Shown here: positions 15,876 to 24,158 of the stretch, in pieces | How the letters are laid out: the number at the start of each line of letters is the position of its first letter | Numbering within the stretch: position 1 is the first letter of the stretch | Assembly (NCBI RefSeq): GCF_001559795.1 | Contig: NZ_LOHY01000087.1 | Span: 1 to 49,385 of the forward strand | Source of the DNA: Pseudostreptobacillus hongkongensis | Lineage (GTDB): Bacteria > Fusobacteriota > Fusobacteriia > Fusobacteriales > Leptotrichiaceae | DNA length: 49,385 nucleotides | Direction: 5' to 3' | Program-made: the position numbers and the translations under genes | The notes under the pieces: model-generated | What the model was told of the DNA's origin: nothing | Databases searched by the model: none | Seen by the model: the letters and a program-made list of their open reading frames with translations, nothing else

Positions 15876-16676
15876 CTATCTTTCTAATTCTTCATTAGAT
15901 TTCTTTCTATTATTCCAACCCCCAAAAAAATTTTCTTCTTTTTTATATTTTTCTTCTAAATCCATATCAATTTGATTTAATTTATTATTTATTATTTTTT
16001 CAATTTTATAATCTTTCTCAATAAAATCAATTGATTTCTGATAATCAAAATTTTCTTTATCTAATATATATATAGCTTGTAATTTTTCACATCTTTCCTT
16101 ATTAAATGAAAATGGTTTAATCTCTTCTCCTTCTATCCATATACTTTCAATATTTTCTTCTATTTCAGAATCTTCATAATATTTTTCATTATTAGATATA
16201 AGAAATGTTTCAAAAAAACTATTTTCTTCAAATCCAGAATCAACGATTCCTAAATTTAAATATTTATTGTCTTTGGTTTTAACAATTAGATAGTTACTTT
16301 TAACTTTCATATCATCAGTATACCTAGTTCTTTCTACTATTTTACTATTTTCTAAATTTTCAAATATATATTTTATATTCTCAATTTTATCTACAAAATT
16401 TTCAATTTTATTTGGATGTAATCTATATACTCTTTTTATTATTTCTTGATCAGACAAATTATTTTTAACTATATCATCTACTGATTTATTAGCAACTCCT
16501 CTAACATTTGTATTTTTTTGCATATATTGCAATCCCATTAAATGGACAAAAGTTCCTTTATACAATACTAAATTAAATTCTTTAGTTTCACCTTTAATGG
16601 TTATAAATTTATTTCGATAACTTCTAAAATATTCTATTAAATCCTGTATTTCATAAGTTTGATTTTTACCATCCAA
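15876..16676 (-). CDS. Nuclease-like (PBECR4-type?) cargo protein with C-terminal tag
   Basis: A 266-residue protein. The N-terminal part (FNLVLYKGTFVHLMGLQYMQ, residues ~35-55) resembles the core of PBECR4-type domains, predicted RNases of phages and mobile elements; this is memory-based and tentative. The C-terminus GGWNNRKKSNEELER is a clear copy of the shared tag. A TTG start at 16676 is chosen because AGGAGG stands 8 bases before it. It lies between virB4 and RNA A, inside the secretion operon, an odd place unless its product travels through the machine. Confidence 0.75.
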   Translation of the reverse strand: MDGKNQTYEIQDLIEYFRSYRNKFITIKGETKEFNLVLYKGTFVHLMGLQYMQKNTNVRGVANKSVDDIVKNNLSDQEIIKRVYRLHPNKIENFVDKIENIKYIFENLENSKIVERTRYTDDMKVKSNYLIVKTKDNKYLNLGIVDSGFEENSFFETFLISNNEKYYEDSEIEENIESIWIEGEEIKPFSFNKERCEKLQAIYILDKENFDYQKSIDFIEKDYKIEKIINNKLNQIDMDLEEKYKKEENFFGGWNNRKKSNEELER

Positions 16677-16703
16677 TACTTTCTCCTCCTTTCATTACCT
16701 TTT

Positions 16704-19277
16704 CTACCTAAATAACAATTCTTTATATTTCATAACTTCTGAAATACTTAATCCCTCTTTTCTCTTATAGTCAATCCATTCTTTATTAATTAATTTAACT
16801 TTATCTTTATCATTTAAAAGCATATTTTCAACTTTATCACGAATTTCAGTTATTTTAGTTAAATCATTAGCAAGTGATGATCCAATATATGCAATCTCAG
16901 TTCTAGTTGGACTTAGTTCAAATAATCTTGATCCATCATTAGTTTTTATAAAATAATCTTGTTTTGCAACTCCATCATTAATTTCTTGAATTTCAACCTC
17001 ACTTAAATTGAAATCTTTATATAAATCTAACCAGGTTGACAACGCCATTTTATTTGGTAGGAATATTTTAGTCTGACAGTTATCCATAATATCTGCAAAT
17101 ATAGGAGAGTTCTTAATATCCATCAAAGATTGAGTAGCAAGTACGATTGATGTATTTTTCTTTCTTAAAGTTTTCAACCAATCTACGATTTTAGCTCTCA
17201 TTTTATCATTATTTAAGAATAACCAACACTCATCAAGCACTATACAAGTTGGTGTACCATCTAACTTTTCTTTTTCAATTCTATGAAATACATAATCTAA
17301 CAATGGTGCAACAACTTTCTTAGTTTTAATAACATTACCCATTTCAAAAGTTATTATATTTGAATCTGACATATCATCAATATTATTATCAAAATATTGT
17401 CCATAAGCATTCTCCCCACAATAAATACTTAAAGCATTTCTAATTTCGTGGGATTGTATAGTAGAACTTAAATTTGATAACGTTCTTAACTCACGTGGTG
17501 CATTACTTAAGGACTTTAGAGCTTCCCAAACAAGATTTCTATTCATAGCATTTGATGGAATTCCTTCTTGTTCTAAAATAGATAATATCCATCCCAACGC
17601 CCATTCTTTTTCACTTTCTATATGAATATCTTTTAATGGTTGAAATGCAACCTCATTATTTCCTAAATCATAAAATTTCCCACCAGAAGTGATTGTAAGA
17701 ACTTTACTTGAGCTATCTTTGTCAAAGAAAAATACTTGAGAATTCTTCTTTTCATATCCAGTAATTTTTTCCATTCTTTTTCCATTTTCATTTATATAAT
17801 CTTCAAATTTAGGTTTTTGCCAATCGTACTTCATAAAATTAGAAGCTATCATACCTAATAGAAAAGATTTACCAGCACCTGATGGACCTACTATTAAAGT
17901 ATGACCTATATCACCGTTATGAATATTAAAATAGAATAATTCTTTTTCCGTTTTAGTAGTAAATAATGCAATATCTTTTAAATATTTATTATATCTATGA
18001 CCAGTATATAGAGAACTCATAGGAGCTAAAGCTGATAATAAATATGTATTCATTGGCATTCGTCTGATATTATTAGTAATATTTCCAGGTAAAGATCCTA
18101 TTAATGTATCAAATCTATTATATTTATCTTCATTCCCAACAAAATCATAAAATGCTAATGCTTTTTTTACCTCTTGAACTTTTTTATCTAAATTTTCTAA
18201 ATTTTTATCTTTAATAATAAAACTAAATGTATAATACCCATAAGCCAAATTACCCGTTTTTAGTTCTTCTTCAGCTAATGTTGATTCATCTACATTATTA
18301 ACTGCTGTTGTATCAACTTTAGTAATTTCTTTTTGTGTTGCAGCTTCAACAAGCCATTGAAAGAACGTTTTAGTTTTAGCATTGAAGTATAGTTGAAAGT
18401 CTCTTAGCATTTTAAGTGCTTCTTCTCTTTCAAGCATTATAAATCTTGTTACATATCTATATTCAAAATCAAAATTTTCTAAAGCATCAAAAACCCTTGG
18501 CATAACTGCATCTGGAAAAGCATTTATTGTGATTACTTTTACATAATCTTCATTCATCTTAAAGTTTTCTCCATTAGTAATTGTTGAGTTAGACAACAAT
18601 TCATCTAGCATAATATAGTTATTTTTAGGTGTTCTTATTTTTTCTAATTTTTCTAAGTTTACTGCAGAATATAGATAACCTAATAATTCATCATTTTCAA
18701 GTTTTTTTATATCTTCTGTTACTGAATATAATTGAGATATAAATAGATCTACAGTATCTTTGAATTCTTTCAATTCTTCATTAAATTTTTTCAATAGAAC
18801 ACTCTTTTCTTCTGTATTTGTCTTTATTTTTTTACCAGGTAAAAATGATTTGAATTTCTCCATTAATTCATCTAATTTATCTGTTGTTTCAGTTTGCATT
18901 AAATATGTAATAGTTAAATATAACTCTGTTATATAAAATGTACCATTTTTAACAGAATCTTCTCTCATAATATCTATTATTTGAGTCGGGATAGGTTTAT
19001 CTGTTAAATCCTTTTTAGGATACTTATCACTCTTACTTCTAATAACATCCCAATGGAATGAATATCCATCTGGTAATCTCTTATATGCATTATTTAATTG
19101 ATTCATTATTTGTGTTATTTCATTTTGACCTAAATAATTTAGATCTTTAAATCTTATTTTAAATGTAGCTTGAAAACCACTATTTTTATTTAATACTATT
19201 CCATCATTTAATAACATTTCATATGGAATATAGAATTTATATGAATTTTTGTAATTTTTTAAAATATTTTTTTTCAT
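16704..19277 (-). CDS. virB4: VirB4/TrbE-family T4SS ATPase
   Basis: An 857-residue protein, normal for the family. Walker A GPSGAGKS at residues 464-471 (HTLIVGPSGAGKSFLLGMIA), Walker B PTCIVLDECWLFL near 677-689, then an ATQS motif (IVLATQSLMDI). VirB4 ATPases energise pilus assembly and substrate transfer at the inner membrane and are the hallmark of type IV secretion. It follows VirB3 by 9 bases with TAGGAG before the ATG. Nothing suggests decay. Confidence 0.97.
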   Translation of the reverse strand: MKKNILKNYKNSYKFYIPYEMLLNDGIVLNKNSGFQATFKIRFKDLNYLGQNEITQIMNQLNNAYKRLPDGYSFHWDVIRSKSDKYPKKDLTDKPIPTQIIDIMREDSVKNGTFYITELYLTITYLMQTETTDKLDELMEKFKSFLPGKKIKTNTEEKSVLLKKFNEELKEFKDTVDLFISQLYSVTEDIKKLENDELLGYLYSAVNLEKLEKIRTPKNNYIMLDELLSNSTITNGENFKMNEDYVKVITINAFPDAVMPRVFDALENFDFEYRYVTRFIMLEREEALKMLRDFQLYFNAKTKTFFQWLVEAATQKEITKVDTTAVNNVDESTLAEEELKTGNLAYGYYTFSFIIKDKNLENLDKKVQEVKKALAFYDFVGNEDKYNRFDTLIGSLPGNITNNIRRMPMNTYLLSALAPMSSLYTGHRYNKYLKDIALFTTKTEKELFYFNIHNGDIGHTLIVGPSGAGKSFLLGMIASNFMKYDWQKPKFEDYINENGKRMEKITGYEKKNSQVFFFDKDSSSKVLTITSGGKFYDLGNNEVAFQPLKDIHIESEKEWALGWILSILEQEGIPSNAMNRNLVWEALKSLSNAPRELRTLSNLSSTIQSHEIRNALSIYCGENAYGQYFDNNIDDMSDSNIITFEMGNVIKTKKVVAPLLDYVFHRIEKEKLDGTPTCIVLDECWLFLNNDKMRAKIVDWLKTLRKKNTSIVLATQSLMDIKNSPIFADIMDNCQTKIFLPNKMALSTWLDLYKDFNLSEVEIQEINDGVAKQDYFIKTNDGSRLFELSPTRTEIAYIGSSLANDLTKITEIRDKVENMLLNDKDKVKLINKEWIDYKRKEGLSISEVMKYKELLFR

Positions 19278-19286
19278 TCTTTTCTC

Positions 19287-19529
19287 CTAAAATCCCAACC
19301 ATTGCGGGTTATTTAAATTTGTAAAATATATAGATAAAAATCTACTATCTTTTCTTGATGCTATTTTTAGCATAATAAATATTAATGCAGTAGGTATTAT
19401 TACAAGTGCAGTCCCTAGTATTAAATAAAGAATTACAAAAAATAATCCTAAATATGGGAAAATTATTGTTGGAACTCCCATGGTTGTTTTATTATCTAAT
19501 AAACTCTTATATACAGGTATTTTATCCAT
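19287..19529 (-). CDS. virB3: VirB3/TrbD-like inner-membrane protein
   Basis: An 80-residue protein starting MDKIPVYKSLLDNKTTMGVP, with two adjacent hydrophobic segments (~22-40 and 42-56) and a C-terminal F-T-N-L-N-N-P-Q-W-L-G-F. Size, topology and position directly before virB4 match VirB3/TrbD, which anchors VirB4 in the membrane complex. Confidence 0.85.
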   Translation of the reverse strand: MDKIPVYKSLLDNKTTMGVPTIIFPYLGLFFVILYLILGTALVIIPTALIFIMLKIASRKDSRFLSIYFTNLNNPQWLGF

Positions 19530-19530
19530 A

Positions 19531-20382
19531 TTATCCTACCTTTCTAGTAATAGGTTCTGAGATATACTTAATTCCATTCTTTTCTATTTCTTGAATAAAT
19601 TTAACATTACCTTTATATTTTTTAGGAATATATGTAGACCACTTACCATTAATATCAGATATAGTTTTAATTTTTTCTTTATTATCAAGTTCTAATGTTA
19701 TTATTGAACCAGGTTCAGCATATCCTTTGAATAAATCTCCTTTGGTTAAAATAGTAAAATACTGATTATATTCTTGATCATTTATTACTTGCTTAACATT
19801 ATATTCTCCTAAAATATTTTCTTCATAAAAAGAAATACTTGGTTCTATTTCTATTTCACTTGATTCTTTTGAAATATATGTGTCTTCATCTAAAAATAAA
19901 GGTTCTAATAAGAAGAATACATATTCACCCTTAATTTCTTTTTTGATTTCAAATAATGTATTATCAATTATTTTATTTTCATCTTTTAATTTAATATTTA
20001 AATTTTCATATTTTTTATTAGCCATCATAAATATAATTTTTTTATTTATCGTATTTAACTTTTTATTATCTTTAAAATCTAATAATATAGATTTACCATT
20101 AATTTCTTTTACTATTATTGAATCTGCTTTACCTTTTTCATAATCAATATCTAAAGTCAATACAGGTACATTTTTTATATCTAATTTATCAACAAAATAT
20201 ACATTTATTTCACCATTACTTAGATCAAATTTATCTTTTAGTTCTAGTTTCTCAATCTTATTATTTTGAATTTCAACAGCATTTACATAAGTTTCTTTTT
20301 CATATTTAACTTTAACTTGATTTGTTGTAGTACATGAAATAAGAAATAAAAAAGCTGTAAATAAAGTAAGTATTTTTTTCAT
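19531..20382 (-). CDS. Lipoprotein with C-terminal Ig-like domain
   Basis: A 283-residue lipoprotein: signal FLISC with the lipidated Cys at about residue 17. Residues ~205-275 (GYAEPGSIITLELDNKEKIK, then SDINGKWSTYIPKKYKG) resemble bacterial Ig-like adhesion domains. The middle is beta-rich and unrecognised. It lies one base before virB3 in a T4SS operon, so it is probably a structural part of the envelope-spanning channel, perhaps replacing VirB7/VirB9-type parts not seen here. That role is an inference. Confidence 0.7.
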   Translation of the reverse strand: MKKILTLFTAFLFLISCTTTNQVKVKYEKETYVNAVEIQNNKIEKLELKDKFDLSNGEINVYFVDKLDIKNVPVLTLDIDYEKGKADSIIVKEINGKSILLDFKDNKKLNTINKKIIFMMANKKYENLNIKLKDENKIIDNTLFEIKKEIKGEYVFFLLEPLFLDEDTYISKESSEIEIEPSISFYEENILGEYNVKQVINDQEYNQYFTILTKGDLFKGYAEPGSIITLELDNKEKIKTISDINGKWSTYIPKKYKGNVKFIQEIEKNGIKYISEPITRKVG

Positions 20383-20384
20383 AA

Positions 20385-20558
20385 TTATTCCTCTTCTTTT
20401 ACTAATTCATTATTTTCTAAATATTCTTTAACTAAAGCGTCTGTTTTCCTAAATGCTTCAACAATATATTCAGGATTTTCATGTGCTAAATTTACTAAGT
20501 AATTTTTATCTTCCAGATCATATTTATAATTTAATCCTATTTCTTTACCAGTTATCAT
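20385..20558 (-). CDS. Small acidic protein, unknown (57 residues)
   Basis: An ATG at 20558 (MITGKEIGLNYKYDLEDKN) gives 57 residues ending ELVKEEE, and AGGA lies 9 bases upstream. The stop is 2 bases before the next gene's ATG and the frame fills an otherwise empty gap in a tight operon, which supports it as real. Helical, soluble, no signal peptide. The open frame extends further upstream without an ATG. Confidence 0.6.
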   Translation of the reverse strand: MITGKEIGLNYKYDLEDKNYLVNLAHENPEYIVEAFRKTDALVKEYLENNELVKEEE

Positions 20559-20596
20559 TTTAATAAGTCCTATAAATAATATTCTATTTAATTTAT

Positions 20597-21073
20597 CTAA
20601 TTTTTTTCTACAAAGAAATTTTCAAGATTATCTTTTCTTAGATTATATTTTTTTCTTTCATTACTTATTAATCCCAAATCTTCAGCTAAATTATATACTG
20701 CATCTTTTTCTTCAATTTGATCTATATTATATTGATTATAATATCTATAACTTAATTTACCAGTTTCTTCATCAACAACTTTAAAATATTCTGTGATTAC
20801 AGGCAATGCTTTTTTCATTTCACCTTTAACTTCCACCATTTTAATAGTTAGATCATTATTTTCAATATCTTGTTCTGACAAATAAATTCCTTTTTCAAAA
20901 TCATTTTTAAGCATATGAGCCATAAATTTCAATTTATTATTTGAACTATATTTTTCAATATTTTCAACTTTAGTTAATGAAAAAATTCTATTTATATTTA
21001 TAGCTAAAATCTCTATCATTACATTTCTATTTAATACTACTACATCTCTTGATTTCATTTTTTTATTTTCCAT
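20597..21073 (-). CDS. Soluble protein in the T4SS operon, unknown
   Basis: A 158-residue charged protein with no signal peptide, membrane segment or recognised motif. GATAGGTG precedes its ATG 10 bases after the OmpA-like gene's stop. It lies between two lipoprotein genes, so a cytoplasmic regulatory or assembly role is possible, but nothing in the sequence shows it. Confidence 0.65.
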   Translation of the reverse strand: MENKKMKSRDVVVLNRNVMIEILAININRIFSLTKVENIEKYSSNNKLKFMAHMLKNDFEKGIYLSEQDIENNDLTIKMVEVKGEMKKALPVITEYFKVVDEETGKLSYRYYNQYNIDQIEEKDAVYNLAEDLGLISNERKKYNLRKDNLENFFVEKN

Positions 21074-21083
21074 ATTTATTCAC

Positions 21084-21605
21084 CTATCTTATTATTATTT
21101 CAACCCTTCTATTTAAATTATTTTCTTTAACTGATACTATAGAATTAAATCCATTAGATTTCACATATTTAACTTTAATTCCTTTTGATGCTAGATAGTC
21201 TTTAACACCGTTAGCTCTATTCAATCCTAAAGTTAAATTTAAATTGTTATTACCTTCCAGATCTGCATATCCTATAACTTCTACTTCTTTATCTTTCATA
21301 ATATCTAATTTAGAATCTATAGTTTTTTTCATTAAATCAGACAATTCATATGATCCTTTAATATATCCATTTATAGTTACAACTTCTCTTTTATTTACAT
21401 TTTTCTTTAAATCTTCTAGATCAGTTAATCTATCAATTATTTTTATTAAATATGCTTTTATAGCTCCTGTTTCTTGTTCAAGTTTTTCAATTTTTGTGCC
21501 ATCATCTAAATCCATTCTAATAATATTAGTTGGTTGTGTTTTTGGTGCTGAATTACATGATAATGTAATAAATCCTATTGTTAATATTGTTATTATTTTT
21601 TTCAT
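21084..21605 (-). CDS. OmpA-family lipoprotein
   Basis: A 173-residue lipoprotein: signal MKKIITILTIGFITLSC with the lipobox Cys at residue 17. After a helical linker, residues ~75-173 form an OmpA-like peptidoglycan-binding domain (DKEVEVIGYADLEGNNNLNL, then LGLNRANGVKDYLASKGI, ending RRVEIIIR). It would tether the outer membrane, or the transfer channel, to the peptidoglycan. First large gene after RNA B and its terminator; ribosome binding site AAGGAG. Confidence 0.88.
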   Translation of the reverse strand: MKKIITILTIGFITLSCNSAPKTQPTNIIRMDLDDGTKIEKLEQETGAIKAYLIKIIDRLTDLEDLKKNVNKREVVTINGYIKGSYELSDLMKKTIDSKLDIMKDKEVEVIGYADLEGNNNLNLTLGLNRANGVKDYLASKGIKVKYVKSNGFNSIVSVKENNLNRRVEIIIR

Positions 21606-21649
21606 ATTTTTCTCCTTTATTTTTGATTTTTTAATTATTTTTGTAAAAC

Positions 21650-21676
21650 AAAAAAGACCAGATTTTACTCTAGTCT
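21650..21676 (-). terminator. Intrinsic terminator of RNA B
   Basis: AAGACTAGA...TCTGGTCTT stem followed by six T in the transcribed direction, 45 bases before the OmpA-like lipoprotein gene. Same position and nearly the same sequence as the terminator of RNA A. Confidence 0.85.
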
Positions 21677-21886
21677 TGACTAATTATAATTTTAAAATGA
21701 CTTTTAATAGCTACAGATATTAATTTTTCAATTAATACTACCCATTCGGATTTCCACTACTAGGAAATATCGATAAGCCTAAACGATATTGTGCTGGTTA
21801 GAAAACCTAACTATAACTAATATTTCTGACCCCTTAGCTCTGGGTACGATGGCACAACATCGCAGATCTCATACTTCTTCTTAGTC
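21650..21886 (-). ncRNA. Structured RNA B (paralogue of RNA A)
   Basis: Shares with RNA A the outer GACTAA/TTAGTC pairing (21881-21886 with 21678-21683), a CGATG/CATCG hairpin whose TTGTGC loop (21852-21857) matches a full GCACAA (21789-21794) as a pseudoknot, the ACCC/GGGT hairpin (21829-21845), the identical GGGGTCAGAAATAT block (21820-21833), a TATCG/CGATA hairpin with TTTAGGCTT loop, and the terminator. Stem sequences differ between copies while pairing is kept, which supports a real fold. It lies between a 26-residue lipoprotein gene and the OmpA-like lipoprotein gene. Confidence 0.7.
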
Positions 21887-21899
21887 GTATATTAACACT

Positions 21900-21980
21900 T
21901 TATATTATTTTATTACTAACAGAAGAACAGGAAACTACAAAAACTATTAAAGTCATATATAATATCAATATTTTTTTCAT
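21900..21980 (-). CDS. 26-residue lipoprotein
   Basis: MKKILILYMTLIVFVVSCSS followed by VSNKII: a complete lipoprotein signal with lipobox VVSC and only nine residues after the start of the mature protein. A very strong GAGGTG lies 5 bases before the ATG, and a promoter lies just upstream. VirB7-type T4SS proteins are small lipoproteins, though usually longer; entry-exclusion and lysis lipoproteins are other options. It could also act as a leader peptide for RNA B. Confidence 0.6.
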   Translation of the reverse strand: MKKILILYMTLIVFVVSCSSVSNKII

Positions 21981-22006
21981 AAATACACCTCTTATTTTAT
22001 TAACTA

Positions 22007-22036
22007 AGTATAGAAGATGTTTATTTAACAAGTCAA
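22007..22036 (-). promoter_or_regulatory. Promoter of the T4SS operon
   Basis: TTGACT (22031-22036), 18 bases, TATACT (22007-22012) on the minus strand, 27 bases before the 26-residue lipoprotein's ATG. First promoter of the element at this border. Confidence 0.7.
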
Positions 22037-22078
22037 TAAAAATATTATCTATTATTTTATAAATTATTTTCGAAATTT

Positions 22079-22127
22079 AAAAAGAGTAGACATTATATTA
22101 TTTAATTTCTAATTTTCTACTCTTTTT
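22079..22127 (-). terminator. Terminator after the GH57 gene
   Basis: AAAAAGAGTAGA...TCTACTCTTTTT inverted repeat; T-runs on both strands make it bidirectional. It ends the chromosomal lepB-rimI-GH57 unit and separates it from the mobile element. Confidence 0.8.
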
Positions 22128-22171
22128 AATAATCAAATATTTTTATTATTAAAATAATTTTAATACCAATA

Positions 22172-23743
22172 TTATCTATATACCCTATAATCTATGTTTC
22201 TAAATATATTGTCTCTTCCTTCAATTTCAGATAACCATTCTTCATCTATAGTACCATTTTTGAAATCTTCATATATTTTAAATAATCTATAAATATGATC
22301 ACTAACCTTCTTTTGAGCATATCCAACCATAGTTTTTGTAAACATAATGAATGGCCAACAAGATGTTTGAGCCATAAACAATTCACGTGCTGCTTGATTT
22401 AATGCTCTATATTCTATTTCATTTCTAGGTTCATATTGAGAAAGTTCTATCATTTTTTCTGCTGCTTTGTGTAAATGTCTGTAAATATAGTCATTTGAAT
22501 CATCTACCCAAACGTCATAATAACCATTTGCTCCCCAACTTGACATACTAACATCTACAACTTGATTAACCTTATATTTATCTAAATACTGACTAGGTGT
22601 TATACTTTCAAAATTAGATTCTTGTATAGCTCTAAATATATATTCTAAGAATATAGGACCCTCATACCACCAATGTCCATAAAGTTCAGCATCATAAGGT
22701 GATACTATTATAGGTTTTCTATATTTCATTTTTTTAGATAAATAGTCTAATTGTAAGCTACGATTGTATACAAAATTATACGCATGAGATATAGCTTTGT
22801 TTCTTGCTTCGGTTGGATTATATATTTTTTTGTAATCTCCTTTTTTATCTGTTATAGCATGATACTTAATACCCATATTTCTTCTTACACCATCACTATG
22901 TAAAAATGGTTTAATATATTCATAATCTAATTCATATCCAGCATCTTTATGAAATTCTCTATAAGACCCATCACCTGGATATCCAACTTCAGATGACCAA
23001 ACTTGTTCTGATGATTCTAAATCTCTTGCAAAAGCTGCAACTCCATTATTTGTATAAACTGGAGAATAAACTCCATAAACTGGTCTTGGATTAGCATTTT
23101 TAATTCCGTGAGCATCAACTAAAAAATATCTTATACCTTCATCTTTAAGGTATGAATCTTGTCCTTTATAGTATGCACACTCTGCAAGCCAAATTCCTTT
23201 TGGTTCACGTCCAAAACTATTTATATAGTCAAGTTTTGCCATTTTAACTTGTGCTTTTACTGCATTTGGATAATCTTTCATCATAGGCAGCATACCATGA
23301 GTAGCTGTAACCGGTATAATTTCAAGGCATCCAAGATCTTGATAATATCTAAATCTCTTGATTAAATCTTTGTTATGATAAATATAGTAATCTCTTGCAC
23401 TCGTATATACTTGATAATTATGTTTAGCAACTTCTAACATTTCTGGATCATTTTGTAGTCTTTCTAACTCTAAAGAACAAAATTCAACCATTTTATTCAT
23501 GTGATTCAAATATCTATTCTGCAACAATTCATCTTGTAACATATTAGATAAAGTCCCAGAAATTGTCATAGTTATATTAAACTTAACTCTATCTCTTGTA
23601 AGATTTTCAAACATTTTTAAAAGAGGAATATATGTTTCAGTAATAGCCTCATATAACCAGTCTTCTTCTAAAAATTCTTCATACTCAGGATGCCTAACAT
23701 AAGGCAAATGTGCATGTAACACTATACTTAAATAACCATTCAC
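22172..23743 (-). CDS. GH57 (DUF1957) 1,4-alpha-glucan branching enzyme-like protein
   Basis: A 523-residue GH57 protein. The N-terminus VNGYLSIVLHAHLPYVRHPE is typical. The putative nucleophile Glu is in GIWLAECAYY and the acid/base Asp in SPYDAELYGHWWYEGP. The C-terminal helical domain includes YEPRNEIEYRALNQAARELF. Members act on alpha-glucans, mostly as glycogen branching enzymes. The GTG at 23743 is preferred over the ATG at 23758 because GGGAGTG stands just before it and it follows the rimI stop by one base. Together with the maltodextrin genes further on it suggests glycogen metabolism. Confidence 0.9.
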   Translation of the reverse strand: MNGYLSIVLHAHLPYVRHPEYEEFLEEDWLYEAITETYIPLLKMFENLTRDRVKFNITMTISGTLSNMLQDELLQNRYLNHMNKMVEFCSLELERLQNDPEMLEVAKHNYQVYTSARDYYIYHNKDLIKRFRYYQDLGCLEIIPVTATHGMLPMMKDYPNAVKAQVKMAKLDYINSFGREPKGIWLAECAYYKGQDSYLKDEGIRYFLVDAHGIKNANPRPVYGVYSPVYTNNGVAAFARDLESSEQVWSSEVGYPGDGSYREFHKDAGYELDYEYIKPFLHSDGVRRNMGIKYHAITDKKGDYKKIYNPTEARNKAISHAYNFVYNRSLQLDYLSKKMKYRKPIIVSPYDAELYGHWWYEGPIFLEYIFRAIQESNFESITPSQYLDKYKVNQVVDVSMSSWGANGYYDVWVDDSNDYIYRHLHKAAEKMIELSQYEPRNEIEYRALNQAARELFMAQTSCWPFIMFTKTMVGYAQKKVSDHIYRLFKIYEDFKNGTIDEEWLSEIEGRDNIFRNIDYRVYR

Positions 23744-23744
23744 T

Positions 23745-24158
23745 TTAATCACTCCCAAATCTTCTCATAACTATTGCATCACTATTATCTAAATAATATT
23801 TTTTTCTTCTAGCTAGTTCTATAAAATTATTTTTTTTATATAACTTTATAGCATTTATATTATTTTCAGAAACTTCCAAAAAAATATCCATATCACTAGG
23901 TAATTTATCAATTAATTTATTAGCATAACCTTTATTTCTATAGTTTTCATCAACAACTATCTCAAAAAGTTCATAGCAATCAATTGCATTGTATATAATA
24001 GAATATGCAACAATTTTATTTTCTTCCCATATTACATCTATATTATACCTCGAATTTTCAAAAATGTGATAAAAATCTAAATATTTTTTTTTATCTAGAA
24101 AATATAAATTGTGCATACTCAATATTTGTTTTACTATTTCTTCATTAATTTGTTTCAT
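23745..24158 (-). CDS. rimI: RimI-like GNAT N-acetyltransferase
   Basis: A 137-residue GNAT protein from the ATG at 24158 (an in-frame TTG lies at 24173). ELFEIVVDENYRNKGYANKL contains the acetyl-CoA binding R-x-x-G-x-A pattern, and SENNINAIKLYKKNNF is the motif B region typical of RimI-type enzymes, which acetylate protein N-termini. It overlaps the end of lepB, so the two are translationally coupled. Confidence 0.85.
   Translation of the reverse strand: MKQINEEIVKQILSMHNLYFLDKKKYLDFYHIFENSRYNIDVIWEENKIVAYSIIYNAIDCYELFEIVVDENYRNKGYANKLIDKLPSDMDIFLEVSENNINAIKLYKKNNFIELARRKKYYLDNSDAIVMRRFGSD

Larger units (their letters stand above)
1..22040. mobile_element. Conjugative (type IV secretion) element, right part
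   Basis: This stretch holds VirB3, VirB4, VirB5/TrbJ, two VirB6/TrbL proteins, a TraF-type peptidase, a TraD-like protein, topoisomerase III, a primase-like protein, ArdC-like antirestriction proteins, Fic proteins and peptidoglycan hydrolases, all on the minus strand. The right border is placed between the promoter at 22007-22036 and the terminator of the chromosomal gene at 22079-22127. The left part is outside the window. No integrase, relaxase, coupling protein or att repeat was recognised, so integrative element versus integrated plasmid cannot be decided. Confidence 0.8.

Noticed and set aside
15630-21886. RNAs A and B as tmRNA, RNase P RNA, 6S, T-box, SAM, TPP, cobalamin or c-di-GMP riboswitches.
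   Set aside because: None of the conserved core sequences I know for these classes is present, and two copies lie inside a mobile element.
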